Assembly: GCA_900318465.1 (NCBI GenBank)
Contig: ONKQ01000001.1
Coordinates: 1-64,000 of the forward strand
DNA: 64,000 nt
Direction of reading: 5' to 3'
DNA from: an uncultured Bacteroidales bacterium
GTDB lineage: Bacteria; Bacteroidota; Bacteroidia; Bacteroidales; F082
The translations under genes and the position numbers were made by a program. Positions 45,618-54,717 of this stretch are shown piece by piece (position 1 is the first letter of the stretch; every line of letters begins with the position of its first letter). The notes under the pieces were generated by a model, which saw only the letters and a program-made list of their open reading frames with translations, did no database searches and was not told the origin of the DNA.

Positions 45618-45808
45618 TTTGTCGGGGGCAAAAATAGGAAGAAAAACGATTGCTTTGGAAAAGAAAGCAACAAATCTTTTGTGAATCTTGTTTTCAACAC
45701 GAATGACCATAAATGTATCACGAATTTTACAGGAATCATTTTTGGAAATTGACTTCATCTAATCTTCGATTTCATGGCTAATTCATGGAAATTCATGTTT
45801 GCAACGAA
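45618..45808. repeat. Long direct repeat, copy 1 (promoter-bearing)
   Basis: About 190 bp that recurs at 46746-46914 in the same orientation with scattered substitutions and one insertion of about 20 bp here. It contains AACGATTGCTTT, CAACAAATC, CACGAATG and GGAATCATTTTTGGAAATT, and at its left end the minus-strand promoter box of the BspA-like gene. I see nothing gene-like in the rest of 45809-45999. Confidence 0.8.
45629..45636 (-). promoter_or_regulatory. Predicted -7 box for the BspA-like gene
   Basis: TATTTTTG on the minus strand matches TAnnTTTG; the implied leader to the ATG at 45324 is about 300 nt. Confidence 0.5.
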
Positions 45809-45999
45809 AAAAGCAAATTCGGCGAACCATCATTTGAGCAAGATTTGTGGCAGATTTGTTTCCAATATGATTGATAAGGAGATAAAAACAGACCCGACAG
45901 CTTGACGAATCAGAGGCTGCCGGGAATCAACGTTGCAAAAATAGAAGTTTTTTTCATATCCCGCAACAAATAGAGTAACTTTTTTTCTCGAAACCTATT

Positions 46000-46692
46000 T
46001 TATAAACACATGATTTTAGAACACGCATCGCCCACATGGTCAAGCCCAAACATCAAAGATACTCCATCAATATCCATCCATTGGAAAAGCCGCATCATTC
46101 GGGCATACTGGTTAAGAGCATACGAGGTGTCTATGGCCACAGAAGATTGGTTAAAACAGATGGGTTCGTGATGGGCTATGCGATTACGCAATTTGTTTAT
46201 GTAATCAAGTTCTTGGAATATGTACGAATTGTCATATTGTTGTTGACGAGAAGATAGTGGCTTGTTAGGGAAAATCCGCAAAAGTGTCTGCCCCATCAAA
46301 GCATATACAGCATTGGAAAACATGTATTTCCAAACACCAAACTCCATTTCTGAAAGCAATTTCCAATGGGTGTAGGCGTTACCTCGCATCAGTTCATTAT
46401 ATGCTTTTTCAATGATTTTTCGCGTTTTGTCCACTCTATGGTCATAATACAAAGCACCGTTTGGCAAAATGGCATCACGCAGCCAGTCATTGCCGAGATG
46501 AAAAGTCATTTGTTTATCAATACGATTGCGTAACGCCACCTCAAAGCAACTGACCATCGTGAACAGTTCCTGCGAGAGTTTCAGGTTATAGCGATATAGT
46601 GTCATCGCTCGCCGAGTGTCACCGCCACATGCCTGCACATACTTTTGCATCCGCATAGATGAAAATATATCTTCGATTTCTCTGTATTTCAT
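46000..46692 (-). CDS. Abi_2 family protein (AbiD/F-type abortive infection, HEPN)
   Basis: A 230-aa helical protein. Abi_2 features: N-terminal YRYNLKLSQELFTMVSCFEVALRNRID, EMEFGVWKYMFSN in the middle, and the HEPN motif RNRIAHHEPI (RxxxxH, about 169-174). Family members (AbiD, AbiF) cause abortive infection of phages, probably as RNases. The ATG lies about 65 bp downstream of a promoter box carried by a duplicated segment; a second copy of that segment lies beyond the gene's 3' end. Confidence 0.85.
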   Translation of the reverse strand: MKYREIEDIFSSMRMQKYVQACGGDTRRAMTLYRYNLKLSQELFTMVSCFEVALRNRIDKQMTFHLGNDWLRDAILPNGALYYDHRVDKTRKIIEKAYNELMRGNAYTHWKLLSEMEFGVWKYMFSNAVYALMGQTLLRIFPNKPLSSRQQQYDNSYIFQELDYINKLRNRIAHHEPICFNQSSVAIDTSYALNQYARMMRLFQWMDIDGVSLMFGLDHVGDACSKIMCL

Positions 46693-46745
46693 AAAAAACT
46701 CTCGAATTTGGGAGATTATATGTCTGTTGTCGGTGGTTTAGTGTG

Positions 46746-46914
46746 TTTGTCGAGGGCAAAGGTAGAAAGAAAAACGATTGCTTTTGAAAAGAAAACAACA
46801 AATCTATTGTGGATCTTGTTTTTAAACACGAATGTCCATAAATGAATCACGAATTTTCAGGAATCATTTTTGGAAATTCATGGCCAATTCATGGAAATTC
46901 GTGTTTACAACGAA
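46746..46914. repeat. Long direct repeat, copy 2 (upstream of the Abi_2 gene)
   Basis: The counterpart of 45618-45808. The shared sequence runs from TTTGTCG(A/G)GGGC through GATTGCTTT, CACGAATG and TTCATGGAAATTC to CAACGAA. With copy 1 it brackets the Abi_2 gene. Confidence 0.8.
46757..46764 (-). promoter_or_regulatory. Predicted -7 box for the Abi_2 gene
   Basis: TACCTTTG on the minus strand matches TAnnTTTG, about 65 bp upstream of the ATG. Confidence 0.5.
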
Positions 46915-46925
46915 ATTCTCTACCA

Positions 46926-49721
46926 CTACTCGGCGGATTGAGGGCTGGAAGACGACCGTCTCCTCTTAGCCCTATGCACTGCTCTTTCAATCTCGCCAAG
47001 CCACAAAATCATTGAGGTTCCGATGACGATGCGTATCCAGTCGCCAAAAGGAAGCGGAACGACGTTGAACATCTCGCCGCCAAAAGTGATAATGAGCACT
47101 TGACCGAGAGCTATTATTAATACTGTGAGGCCAAAACCGCTCCTTGTGTCCTTGTCGAACAAGCCTTTAAACGCTGAGTCGATAGTATGGTAAGCCTTGG
47201 CGTTGAAGATGTTCCAAAACTGCATGAACACAAAAATCGTAAAGAGCAACGAAAGCTCCTTGGGGGTGAAATCTCCACCGACATGATGGAAATTGAAATA
47301 GCTCACAAGATAATCACGAAGGGAAAACTCGGTCATGGAGTCGACGCCGCAGTGCATGAAATACTGTATGAAGCCGAACAAAACCGCGACAAACAACAAC
47401 CCCACGCCGAAGATGCGTCGCCCCATGTCCTTGGTGATGATGAAAGCATCGCGCGAGCGTGGCTTGTCTTTCAATACGGCCTGATCGGGAGGCAGGGAAG
47501 CCAAGGCCATCGCCGCGAAGGTGTCCATTATCAGGTTAATCCAGAGCATCTGGGTTACGGTGAGTGGTGAGGAAGTGCCCATCACTGCACCAAGCAGCAC
47601 GATGAGGCAAGCCGCCACATTGATGGTCATCTGGAACAGGATAAAACGCTGGATATTAAGGTACAGCGAGCGGCCCCACATCACAGCGCGAGTGATGCTC
47701 TTGAATGAGTTGTCGAGAATCGTGATGTCGCTGGCTTCCTTGGCCACCGAAGTGCCGTCGCCCATCGAAAGACCGATTTGCGCCTTGTTCAAGGCTGGTG
47801 CATCGTTGGTGCCGTCGCCAGTCACAGCCACCACTTCTCCCCTTTCCTGCAACAACCTAACCATGCGTTCCTTGTCTGCCGGTCTTGCTCGCGACATAAT
47901 CTTCAAGTCGTCAATACGTTCACGCAGTTGGTCGTCGGTCATAAGATTGAATTGTTTGCCCGTAATCATTTGTCGCTCAGGGTCATCGTCCTCTTTCCAA
48001 AGCCCGACTTGACGTCCGATTTCACGTGCCGTGCCAGGCGTGTCGCCAGTGATAATCTTGATGTTGATGCCCGCATCAAGACAATCCTTTACCGAATCGG
48101 CCACATCATCGCGAACTGGGTCGATGATGCCCACAATGCCGAGGAAACACAAATCTTCGGGCTGCAACTTTCTATCTTCGATGAAAACATGCTCAACCTC
48201 TTCATCAGTAATGACTTTGTAGGCAAAGCCCAAGGTGCGCATGGCCCGACTTTGATATTCCAAAAGCAACTGATTCACTTCTTCGCGCACCGTTTCGATA
48301 CTATGGCGGCCATCGGGCATCAGCACCTCCGTGCTGCGTTTCAGCATGTATTCCGGAGCACCTTTCACATATAATATATTGCGATTCGGCTCGTCAGTCT
48401 CGACCACAGTAGCCATATACTTGTAACGGGTCGTAAACGGCAACTGCTTGATAATCTTTGCATTGTCGCGAATACGCACAAAATCCACACTGCTATCGAA
48501 AAGCCAAAGCAGCAAAGCACCCTCAGTCGGATTGCCGATGACCTTCACCTTTTTCTTGTCGCTGTAATCCAAAAACGCAGTCGAGTTGATTGCTATGCCA
48601 TCCGCCATCAAACGTCCCGCCAAAGAATCATCAAGCCTTCCGTCTTTCAAGCCATAAATCAGGCTATCGCCAAGACTCATGCGGTTTTTGGTCAAAGTGC
48701 CGGTTTTATCGGTGCAAATCACCGTGGCAGCACCCATCGTCTCGCAAGCGTGCATCTTGCGCACCAAGTTATTGGTTTCCAACATCCTTTTCATGCTCAA
48801 GGCCAAACTCAACGTCACGCTCATCGGCAGTCCCTCAGGCACAGCCACCACTATCAGGGTGACAGCTATCATCAAGGTATTCAGGAAATAACGCGCAAAA
48901 CTCATCCAGTCTACAGCACCCATTTCGTGATGTACGAAAAACATCACAAGTCGCAGCACAACAATCAGTCCGGCAATGATATAACTTGCTACCGTGATGC
49001 CATTTCCCAGTTTGTCAAGTTGCTCATTGAGCGGCGTTTTCACCTTATTGTCGATTTGTGCGCCGCGATACACCTTACCCCATTCCGTATCGTCGCCTAC
49101 CTTCTCCACCACAAAAATGCCGTGGCCTTCCATCACCGAACTGCCGCGACAGACATAGTCCGACGGATAGGTAGCATCTTCCTTGAACTCCTCTTTATCC
49201 ACCGTCTTGCTACACGACGGCTCGCCTGTCAGGTCCGACTCGTTCACCCGCATGGCAATGGCCTCCACCAATGTGCCGTCAGCAGGAATCTCATCACCTG
49301 TATTGATGACCACTGTATCTCCAACCACAACATCCTTGCGCTCAATAAGTTGAATAAAACCATCACGAAACACAGTCACTTTTTGTTCATCCTCGTTTTG
49401 ATTCAGGATGTCAAATTTCTTGTTGGCACTCAACTCGAAAAAGAAGCCCACTGTGGTGGCCAACATCACCGCCACAAAAATGCCCAAAGGCTCAAGCAGC
49501 AAATGCCAGCCTTCCGAACCCGTAAACAATTGATATAGTGATACCGCGACAGACAGCATCAAGGCAATCAACAAGATACGTATAATAGGGTCGCTGAATT
49601 TATCCAAAAATTGCTTCCAAAGCGGTTCCTTTTCGGGTGGTGTCAGCACATTGTCACCATATTTTCTACGGCTCTCCTCAACCTCTTGCGGCGTCAAACC
49701 ATTTTTATAATCTCTTGACAT
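46926..49721 (-). CDS. Calcium-translocating P-type ATPase (PMCA-type)
   Basis: 931 aa, class P2. N-terminal cation ATPase domain (GLTPQEVEESRRKYGDN), actuator-domain TGEP (165-168), membrane-site VPEGLP (294-299) as in Ca2+ pumps, phosphorylation site CTDKTGTLTKN (Asp338), KGAPEYMLKR, TGDTPGTA, and the hinge GDGTNDAPAL. About ten membrane helices and a basic C terminus. It exports Ca2+ from the cytoplasm. The promoter region is shared with the divergent TerB-like gene. Confidence 0.94.
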   Translation of the reverse strand: MSRDYKNGLTPQEVEESRRKYGDNVLTPPEKEPLWKQFLDKFSDPIIRILLIALMLSVAVSLYQLFTGSEGWHLLLEPLGIFVAVMLATTVGFFFELSANKKFDILNQNEDEQKVTVFRDGFIQLIERKDVVVGDTVVINTGDEIPADGTLVEAIAMRVNESDLTGEPSCSKTVDKEEFKEDATYPSDYVCRGSSVMEGHGIFVVEKVGDDTEWGKVYRGAQIDNKVKTPLNEQLDKLGNGITVASYIIAGLIVVLRLVMFFVHHEMGAVDWMSFARYFLNTLMIAVTLIVVAVPEGLPMSVTLSLALSMKRMLETNNLVRKMHACETMGAATVICTDKTGTLTKNRMSLGDSLIYGLKDGRLDDSLAGRLMADGIAINSTAFLDYSDKKKVKVIGNPTEGALLLWLFDSSVDFVRIRDNAKIIKQLPFTTRYKYMATVVETDEPNRNILYVKGAPEYMLKRSTEVLMPDGRHSIETVREEVNQLLLEYQSRAMRTLGFAYKVITDEEVEHVFIEDRKLQPEDLCFLGIVGIIDPVRDDVADSVKDCLDAGINIKIITGDTPGTAREIGRQVGLWKEDDDPERQMITGKQFNLMTDDQLRERIDDLKIMSRARPADKERMVRLLQERGEVVAVTGDGTNDAPALNKAQIGLSMGDGTSVAKEASDITILDNSFKSITRAVMWGRSLYLNIQRFILFQMTINVAACLIVLLGAVMGTSSPLTVTQMLWINLIMDTFAAMALASLPPDQAVLKDKPRSRDAFIITKDMGRRIFGVGLLFVAVLFGFIQYFMHCGVDSMTEFSLRDYLVSYFNFHHVGGDFTPKELSLLFTIFVFMQFWNIFNAKAYHTIDSAFKGLFDKDTRSGFGLTVLIIALGQVLIITFGGEMFNVVPLPFGDWIRIVIGTSMILWLGEIERAVHRAKRRRSSSSPQSAE

Positions 49722-49735
49722 GATTCAAATTTTAC

Positions 49736-49743
49736 TATTTTTG
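49736..49743 (+). promoter_or_regulatory. Predicted -7 box for the TerB-like gene
   Basis: TATTTTTG matches TAnnTTTG, about 90 bp upstream of the ATG at 49830. Confidence 0.45.
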
Positions 49744-49829
49744 CATTGAAAAACGCGCAAAAATACATTCTATTGTGAAAGTGGATGGAGGTTGCAAGGT
49801 TGCAACCCAAAACAAAAACACGCAACTAC

Positions 49830-51203
49830 ATGAAATTCAAGGAGAATCATAAAACAGCCTTGGCTAAAGTTCTTTCAGACCTTGTGCAATGTGACGGCAT
49901 TGTCAATCAAGGCGAAATTGACTTCCTTCAAAGGGTTTACGACACTTTCGGCATCACCGCATCAAGCCGCAAAAAAGCCACCACGCTCAGCCTTTCCGAT
50001 GCCGTAAGTTTGCTGAAAACACTCGGAAACCACGAAAAAATCGCCATCCTCAGGCTGTTTCAAACCCTTTCCCTCTCCGACGACTCGCTCGATCTCAACG
50101 AGTCGCTACTGACCACCGCCTTGCTGCTCTCCATCGAAATCGAACTACCTGAGACACAAGGCATCAAGGCGCATTTCGTCTCCATCCCCAACCTCAATTT
50201 CGACACACACAACGCCGTGCTTTACGTGGAAGCGGAATACGACAAAGCCGTGAACGACAGTCTCTTGCGCGACTATCAAGCCATCTGCAAGCTACTCAGT
50301 AACGCCCAACGCGAGTTCTTTTACCTGCCTGTGGTGATGCACGAACTCAACAACAAACGCACCACCTTCCTTCAGGCGCTCAGCTACATCGAGCCTACCC
50401 TTTCCGAGGACCAACTTGACCTCATCGGCAGCCGAATCGGCATTATGAATAGTGCATTTCTTTCCAAGGAAATCTTTCTCAACTATCTCAATGCCAACGG
50501 CTTGAACATCAACCGACCTTCATTCTTCTTTCGAATCGGCGACAAAAACACAAGCAACCAACAGGACTTCCTCATTCTTGAAATCGAAAACGAGCCCCTG
50601 TCGACTTTGCAACATTTCTTTGAACTAAAAGACAACATCGTCAACCTCCATCCAGTAGGCTTGAGCCAAAAAGATGAACGTTTTTTGCAAAAGGCGATGT
50701 CCGCGCCCAACGTTGCCGAAAAAGACGAACTCAACTACACGGGTTTCCATAAAATCCTCATTGACACGGTTTTGAAATACACGGGAAGCCATGAAGCAAG
50801 CCGACTTTATGTCACCAAACGCGGCGACCTTTTCCTCACCGACCGCAACAACACTGAGGTAAAGATGCCCGCCATGAGCAAAGCCCTTTACATCCTCTTC
50901 CTCTTCCACGAAGAAGGCATTCCGTTGAATTATTTAAGCGACTACAAACCAGAGCTTTACCGCATCTACCGACAAATCTCCACCTATGGCGACAATGCCT
51001 TACTGAACCAAGCCGTCGACAACCTCACCGACTTCGTAGGCAACACATTGAACGCCACCCTCTCGCGCATCAAGAAGGCCTTCACCGACATCCTCGGCAG
51101 TGACGCTGCGCCCTACCTCATCCAAGGCAATCGAGGCGCACGAAAGACCATCCACCTTGAGCGGCGGTTGGTCGTGTTTGAAGAAAAAGGAGTATTCGAA
51201 TAA
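49830..51203 (+). CDS. TerB-like domain protein of unknown function
   Basis: 457 aa from MKFKENHKTALAKVLSDLV; an upstream ATG lies too near the promoter. Residues about 8-130 look like a TerB-type helical domain (LVQCDGIVNQGEIDFLQRVYDTFG, repeated helices). The middle is alpha/beta. The C terminus (MSKALYILFLFHEEGIPLNYL...YRQISTYGDN...LNATLSRIKKAFTDIL...RKTIHLERRLVVFE) looks like a winged-helix DNA-binding fold. No signal or membrane segment. I do not recognise a named family. Confidence 0.75.
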   Translation: MKFKENHKTALAKVLSDLVQCDGIVNQGEIDFLQRVYDTFGITASSRKKATTLSLSDAVSLLKTLGNHEKIAILRLFQTLSLSDDSLDLNESLLTTALLLSIEIELPETQGIKAHFVSIPNLNFDTHNAVLYVEAEYDKAVNDSLLRDYQAICKLLSNAQREFFYLPVVMHELNNKRTTFLQALSYIEPTLSEDQLDLIGSRIGIMNSAFLSKEIFLNYLNANGLNINRPSFFFRIGDKNTSNQQDFLILEIENEPLSTLQHFFELKDNIVNLHPVGLSQKDERFLQKAMSAPNVAEKDELNYTGFHKILIDTVLKYTGSHEASRLYVTKRGDLFLTDRNNTEVKMPAMSKALYILFLFHEEGIPLNYLSDYKPELYRIYRQISTYGDNALLNQAVDNLTDFVGNTLNATLSRIKKAFTDILGSDAAPYLIQGNRGARKTIHLERRLVVFEEKGVFE

Positions 51204-51205
51204 GG

Positions 51206-51979
51206 TTATGCCATGCGTCCTTCCATGAGGAACGTCACGTCGGAGTTAGGCTCTATTTCGACCGACTCCTTGCCGTAGCGCATCACAATCATCTTCTTGC
51301 CACCCTTCAGCCACATCTTGTCGTCGACCACCCACAAAGCCGTCGCCTCACGCAGACCGACAACAGTCATGTTTTGATTTACAGCAAGGTATTCGTTGAT
51401 ACGGTCTTGTCGAGTCTCACCGCCATGCTTAATCATTTTGTCGATTTCCGGATGCGGGTCAAGATAGTGCGGGTTGATTTGGAAAGGAACCAGGTTGAGG
51501 CACTTGAACGAGGCAGGTTGCACGATAGGCATATCGTTGGTGGTGCACAGCGTGGGGCAAGCCACGTTGCTTCCGGCACTCCAGCCCATGTAAGGCACAC
51601 CAGCAAGGGCACGTTCACGAATGGCATCCATCAAGCCATAGCGATGCATTTCGGCCACCAAATGGAAGGTGTTGCCACCGCCCACCACGATACAGTCAGC
51701 TTCCTTGACGGCTTTCAACTTGTCATCAAAGTGATGCACAGAAGTGAAGTTGTCCAAACCGAACTTGGTGCGGAAGACATTTCTCACCTTCGACTCGTAT
51801 GCGTCGTAGCTCTCAGGATACACCATCCCGCCGATATTGACACCCGCAAAAGGAATGAAGACGATGCGGCTCTCCTTATTAATATGGTTCTGCAAGCAGA
51901 AAAGCTCGATTTGGGTAGTGGCCCAAGCCAAATAGTTCTCGCCAAAATTGGTCGAATTGCTGATTAATAAAAGTCTCAT
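51206..51979 (-). CDS. pepE: Dipeptidase E (alpha-aspartyl dipeptidase), S51
   Basis: 257 aa. S51 motifs: VVGGGNTFHLV (about 98-108) and the nucleophile elbow MGWSAGSNVACP (Ser134), followed by LNLVPFQINPHYLD with the active-site His. It cleaves Asp-Xaa dipeptides in the cytoplasm. Longer than E. coli PepE (229 aa), but the core is complete. Converges on the TerB-like gene with only 2 bp between stop codons. Confidence 0.92.
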   Translation of the reverse strand: MRLLLISNSTNFGENYLAWATTQIELFCLQNHINKESRIVFIPFAGVNIGGMVYPESYDAYESKVRNVFRTKFGLDNFTSVHHFDDKLKAVKEADCIVVGGGNTFHLVAEMHRYGLMDAIRERALAGVPYMGWSAGSNVACPTLCTTNDMPIVQPASFKCLNLVPFQINPHYLDPHPEIDKMIKHGGETRQDRINEYLAVNQNMTVVGLREATALWVVDDKMWLKGGKKMIVMRYGKESVEIEPNSDVTFLMEGRMA

Positions 51980-52152
51980 AGTGTATAAAGTTTAGTGTTG
52001 ATGGGGGCAAATATAGAAATTTTTCGTTTAACGGCCCACCAAAAAACATTAAACGAGCAAACATATAACAATTTATCAAACTATAAATCAACAATTTGCA
52101 AAACAGAATAAATTTTTTCTCGATTTTTTGCTTACATGAATGAAAAAAGCTG

Positions 52153-52160
52153 TACTTTTG
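52153..52160 (+). promoter_or_regulatory. Predicted promoter of the tRNA pair
   Basis: TACTTTTG (-7) with TTTG at 52127-52130 (22-bp spacing) matches the Bacteroidetes housekeeping promoter, 19 bp before the first tRNA. Confidence 0.6.
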
Positions 52161-52178
52161 CAGTGTCAAAAAACGACT

Positions 52179-52252
52179 GGACTAGTAGCTCAATTGGATA
52201 GAGTCCCTGACTACGGATCAGGCGGTTGTGGGTTCGACTCCCGCCTAGTTCA
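52179..52252 (+). tRNA. tRNA-Arg (ACG)
   Basis: 74 nt with a full cloverleaf: acceptor GGACTAG with CTAGTTC, D arm AGCTCAATTGGATAGAG, anticodon arm CCTGA-CTACGGA-TCAGG (anticodon ACG), T arm GTGGGTTCGACTCCCGC, discriminator A. CCA is not encoded. Confidence 0.95.
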
Positions 52253-52285
52253 CACAAAGGTTCCACAAAACGAACCTATTTTTTT

Positions 52286-52357
52286 GGCCCATTCGACTAG
52301 AGGCTAGGTCGTCAGATTCTCACTCTGGAAACAGCGGTTCGATTCCGCTATGGGCTA
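52286..52357 (+). tRNA. tRNA-Glu (CTC)
   Basis: 72 nt: acceptor GGCCCAT with ATGGGCT (G-U first pair), TC at 8-9, D arm GACTAGAGGCTAGGTC, anticodon arm TCAGA-TTCTCAC-TCTGG (anticodon CTC), T arm AGCGGTTCGATTCCGCT. 33 bp after tRNA-Arg and ahead of a strong terminator, so the two are co-transcribed. Confidence 0.92.
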
Positions 52358-52364
52358 CAAAACA

Positions 52365-52402
52365 AACCCCTAACTAATTGATAATCAAGTTAGGGGTTTT
52401 TT
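52365..52402. terminator. Terminator after the tRNAs
   Basis: AACCCCTAACT and AGTTAGGGGTT arms (11 bp) with a 12-nt loop and TTTTTT directly after. It also lies 25 bp beyond the 3' end of the convergent 653-aa gene. Confidence 0.85.
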
Positions 52403-52426
52403 ATTTGCACAACATTTGCACAACCG

Positions 52427-54388
52427 TTATTGCTGGTTTGACCGAGTTCTTTTCACAACTATGGTGATGCTGGTCTTAAGCTCGGCCAACTTGATGGAAT
52501 CGCCTCGGCTGAGTCTTCGCATCTCGTCGGAAGCCAACTTCAACATCGGTTGGTTCCCTGATGCACGAACCACTTTTAAACCTTCAACGATTCTCTTGAA
52601 CACCTCATTAGTTCTATCATTGTTTCCAAACAAAGATTCATACTGTGCTATCACCTTGTCCATCCGACCCTTCGCAATATCATCATATAAGGTTTGATAC
52701 GTCTGGGATTGTAGGCTATCCTTTTTCCACACCTTATCTTCACGCAACAAATAGTCAATATCATGCTGAACATATTCCGATGTTGAACCGACTGGTTTTG
52801 CCTCTACCTTTACGCTTTCCGTTTCAGGTTTTACGACTTTCTCGGGCTTTACCACCTCATTTTCGGATTCTACTACAACCTCTGGTTTTACCACCTTATT
52901 CTCAGGTTCTACTACTTCATTTTCAGGCTGTTCAGAGGCAGCAGTTTGACTATCTGTAGTGTTATCAGCCACTTCAGTTTGAGTTGCTGTTGGCTCGTTT
53001 GTTTTGTTCAGCCATAATCTATCTATGGCAACATAGATGCCGCAAAGAACCAATACGGCTGCCAGAAAAACAAGCATAAATTTCCGCCTTTTTTTGAAGA
53101 AATCCCCCATGCGCTCACCAAATGGTGCCTTCTCTGCCACAAAGTAATTCACCTCACGCTGAGTCTTCTCCTGAGGTTTCGGCCAAGCCTTAAAAGTAAT
53201 GGTGCGGTTCTTGTCGTCGATCTTATAATCAAAACTGCCCCATCTATTCCGTGCCAAGGAAGGACTCATTAACGTGTTGGTTTCAAAATCCTCATTATTC
53301 ATCTGGAAAGCCACCTTGTATTTTTTGGTTTCCAATTCAACCAAGAACACATCACCATCAAGCCTTTCTTTGTCAAGAACAACCCTTCTTGCATCAAACT
53401 TATCCCCAATCGGATTGATTTCCAGCTTGATTTCCTTGTCTAAATCCGCCTCAGAAACAGTCACTTTATTAGCATGAATTCGCACCGGAACTTGCTGGGC
53501 ATAATTGACGATTCGAAAGTTTTCAATGCCATTACCCGACCTGTCTTGACAAACTATCTCAATCACCCTATCATGCGTCAACCCTATCTCTTCACCCGAC
53601 CTGATGCGCATGTTGGTTCCATCGATGTCCGCATAATCTGAATTCATACCACCTTTGATTCTTACCTTTTTGGGTTCACGCCCAGCCTTGCTATACACAA
53701 GCGTCAATTCCTCGTCATCCATGATTTCGGTCTTAAAAGGCGATGATGTGCAGTTTTCTGGATATTGGATCGCATATATCCTTTTTAACGGAAACTTGCC
53801 GTCAAGGCTTTTCACATGCATTCCCACCGCGTCTTGCTTGGGCACGAAGAAAACCCTTATGAATTGTTCGTAGACAGGTTGGGGAAGAATAGAAAGATAA
53901 CATCCAAGCTCTTCTTTGGTTTCATAGCTACGATAGGCTGAGTCTTTGACAGGGGAATTCATGTCAAAACTTCGCAATTCACACGGCACAAAAACGATAT
54001 CTTGTTCTTGGTCAACCAATGCTTTCTCCGCTTCTGAATCATCCCAATGCTTCTCAATAACGAAGAATCGGGCAAGGTTGTCAAGCATAGCGATGGCTCT
54101 TTCGCCCTCCAAAGGCCTATTGGGACCAATGCAGACGGACAACACGGCCAATCCACCCGAGGGGTCATGGGGATTCCTAAGCATTTTTGCAATCCACCAA
54201 TCAGTTGACGTACACCAAGTTGCATAACAATAATGCAAATCATCAGAAACCTCGCCTCTCGGGTTGCCCATCTCAGCTTTCCACCCAGATGGCTGATTTT
54301 GTTGTGATGGCAAATAAGTATAACAGTGCCCATTTTCTTGATTTCCAAACTGGCCAAAAACATCTATAAGCTTAATTGTCGTATTCAT
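52427..54388 (-). CDS. Unrecognised single-pass membrane protein, 653 aa
   Basis: I do not recognise a family. The start at 54388 (MNTTIKLIDVFGQFGNQENG) is fixed by a promoter box at 54431-54438, which excludes the longer start. Residues 1-400 are soluble and beta-rich with GGLAVLSVCIGPNRPLEGERA and later ligand- or Ig-like strands. A Lys/Arg-rich stretch leads into one membrane helix (about 434-454, FMLVFLAAVLVLCGIYV), then a Glu/Val/Lys/Pro low-complexity linker (ENEVVEPENKVVKPE...), and a helical tail. The topology suggests a sensor or scaffold. It ends next to a tRNA pair. Confidence 0.75.
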   Translation of the reverse strand: MNTTIKLIDVFGQFGNQENGHCYTYLPSQQNQPSGWKAEMGNPRGEVSDDLHYCYATWCTSTDWWIAKMLRNPHDPSGGLAVLSVCIGPNRPLEGERAIAMLDNLARFFVIEKHWDDSEAEKALVDQEQDIVFVPCELRSFDMNSPVKDSAYRSYETKEELGCYLSILPQPVYEQFIRVFFVPKQDAVGMHVKSLDGKFPLKRIYAIQYPENCTSSPFKTEIMDDEELTLVYSKAGREPKKVRIKGGMNSDYADIDGTNMRIRSGEEIGLTHDRVIEIVCQDRSGNGIENFRIVNYAQQVPVRIHANKVTVSEADLDKEIKLEINPIGDKFDARRVVLDKERLDGDVFLVELETKKYKVAFQMNNEDFETNTLMSPSLARNRWGSFDYKIDDKNRTITFKAWPKPQEKTQREVNYFVAEKAPFGERMGDFFKKRRKFMLVFLAAVLVLCGIYVAIDRLWLNKTNEPTATQTEVADNTTDSQTAASEQPENEVVEPENKVVKPEVVVESENEVVKPEKVVKPETESVKVEAKPVGSTSEYVQHDIDYLLREDKVWKKDSLQSQTYQTLYDDIAKGRMDKVIAQYESLFGNNDRTNEVFKRIVEGLKVVRASGNQPMLKLASDEMRRLSRGDSIKLAELKTSITIVVKRTRSNQQ

Positions 54389-54430
54389 AACATCTGATTT
54401 ATGGACAATCCGTCCGTGTGTAACATGCTG

Positions 54431-54438
54431 CAAATATA
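54431..54438 (-). promoter_or_regulatory. Predicted -7 box for the 653-aa membrane protein
   Basis: TATATTTG on the minus strand matches TAnnTTTG, 43 bp upstream of the chosen ATG. Confidence 0.5.
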
Positions 54439-54532
54439 GTCATTATTCATCCTTAATTTGCAAAAACAACAGATTATTTTGGTCAATAAGGCAAACGGAC
54501 ACTATTCTATTGAAGCGACACAATAAATGAAA

Positions 54533-54566
54533 AAAGCCAAGGAGAGTTTTCCTTCTCCTTGGCTTT
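54533..54566 (-). terminator. Terminator attached to the clpB remnant
   Basis: AAAGCCAAGGAG and CTCCTTGGCTTT arms (12 bp, perfect) with a T-run on the minus strand. It corresponds to the clpB terminator at 56191-56224 but has its own compensated stem. Confidence 0.8.
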
Positions 54567-54587
54567 CACGTTTATACTTTTCAAACC

Positions 54588-54713
54588 TTAATTCCTGAAA
54601 ATCAGTCCTTCGCCATTCACATCCACAATGATGGTCTTCGTCTTATCGACCGATTCGGCCAAGATCATCTTCGAGAGCGAGTTGAGCAACTCACGCTGCA
54701 TCATACGCTTCAC
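54588..54713 (-). pseudogene. Remnant of the clpB 3' end (last 41 codons)
   Basis: On the minus strand this encodes [26 protein letters not shown]...GEGLIFRN and a stop, nearly the same as the end of the intact ClpB, but with about ten nucleotide differences over 126 bp. It has no start. It lies 4 bp beyond the stop codon of the AAA_14/DUF4143 gene. With the intact copy it brackets that gene. Confidence 0.92.
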
Positions 54714-54717
54714 AACT

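Noticed and set aside
45534..45758. A 74-aa minus-strand open frame
   Set aside because: It lies across the duplicated promoter segment and the BspA leader, and the homologous segment at 46.8 kb does not keep the same frame.
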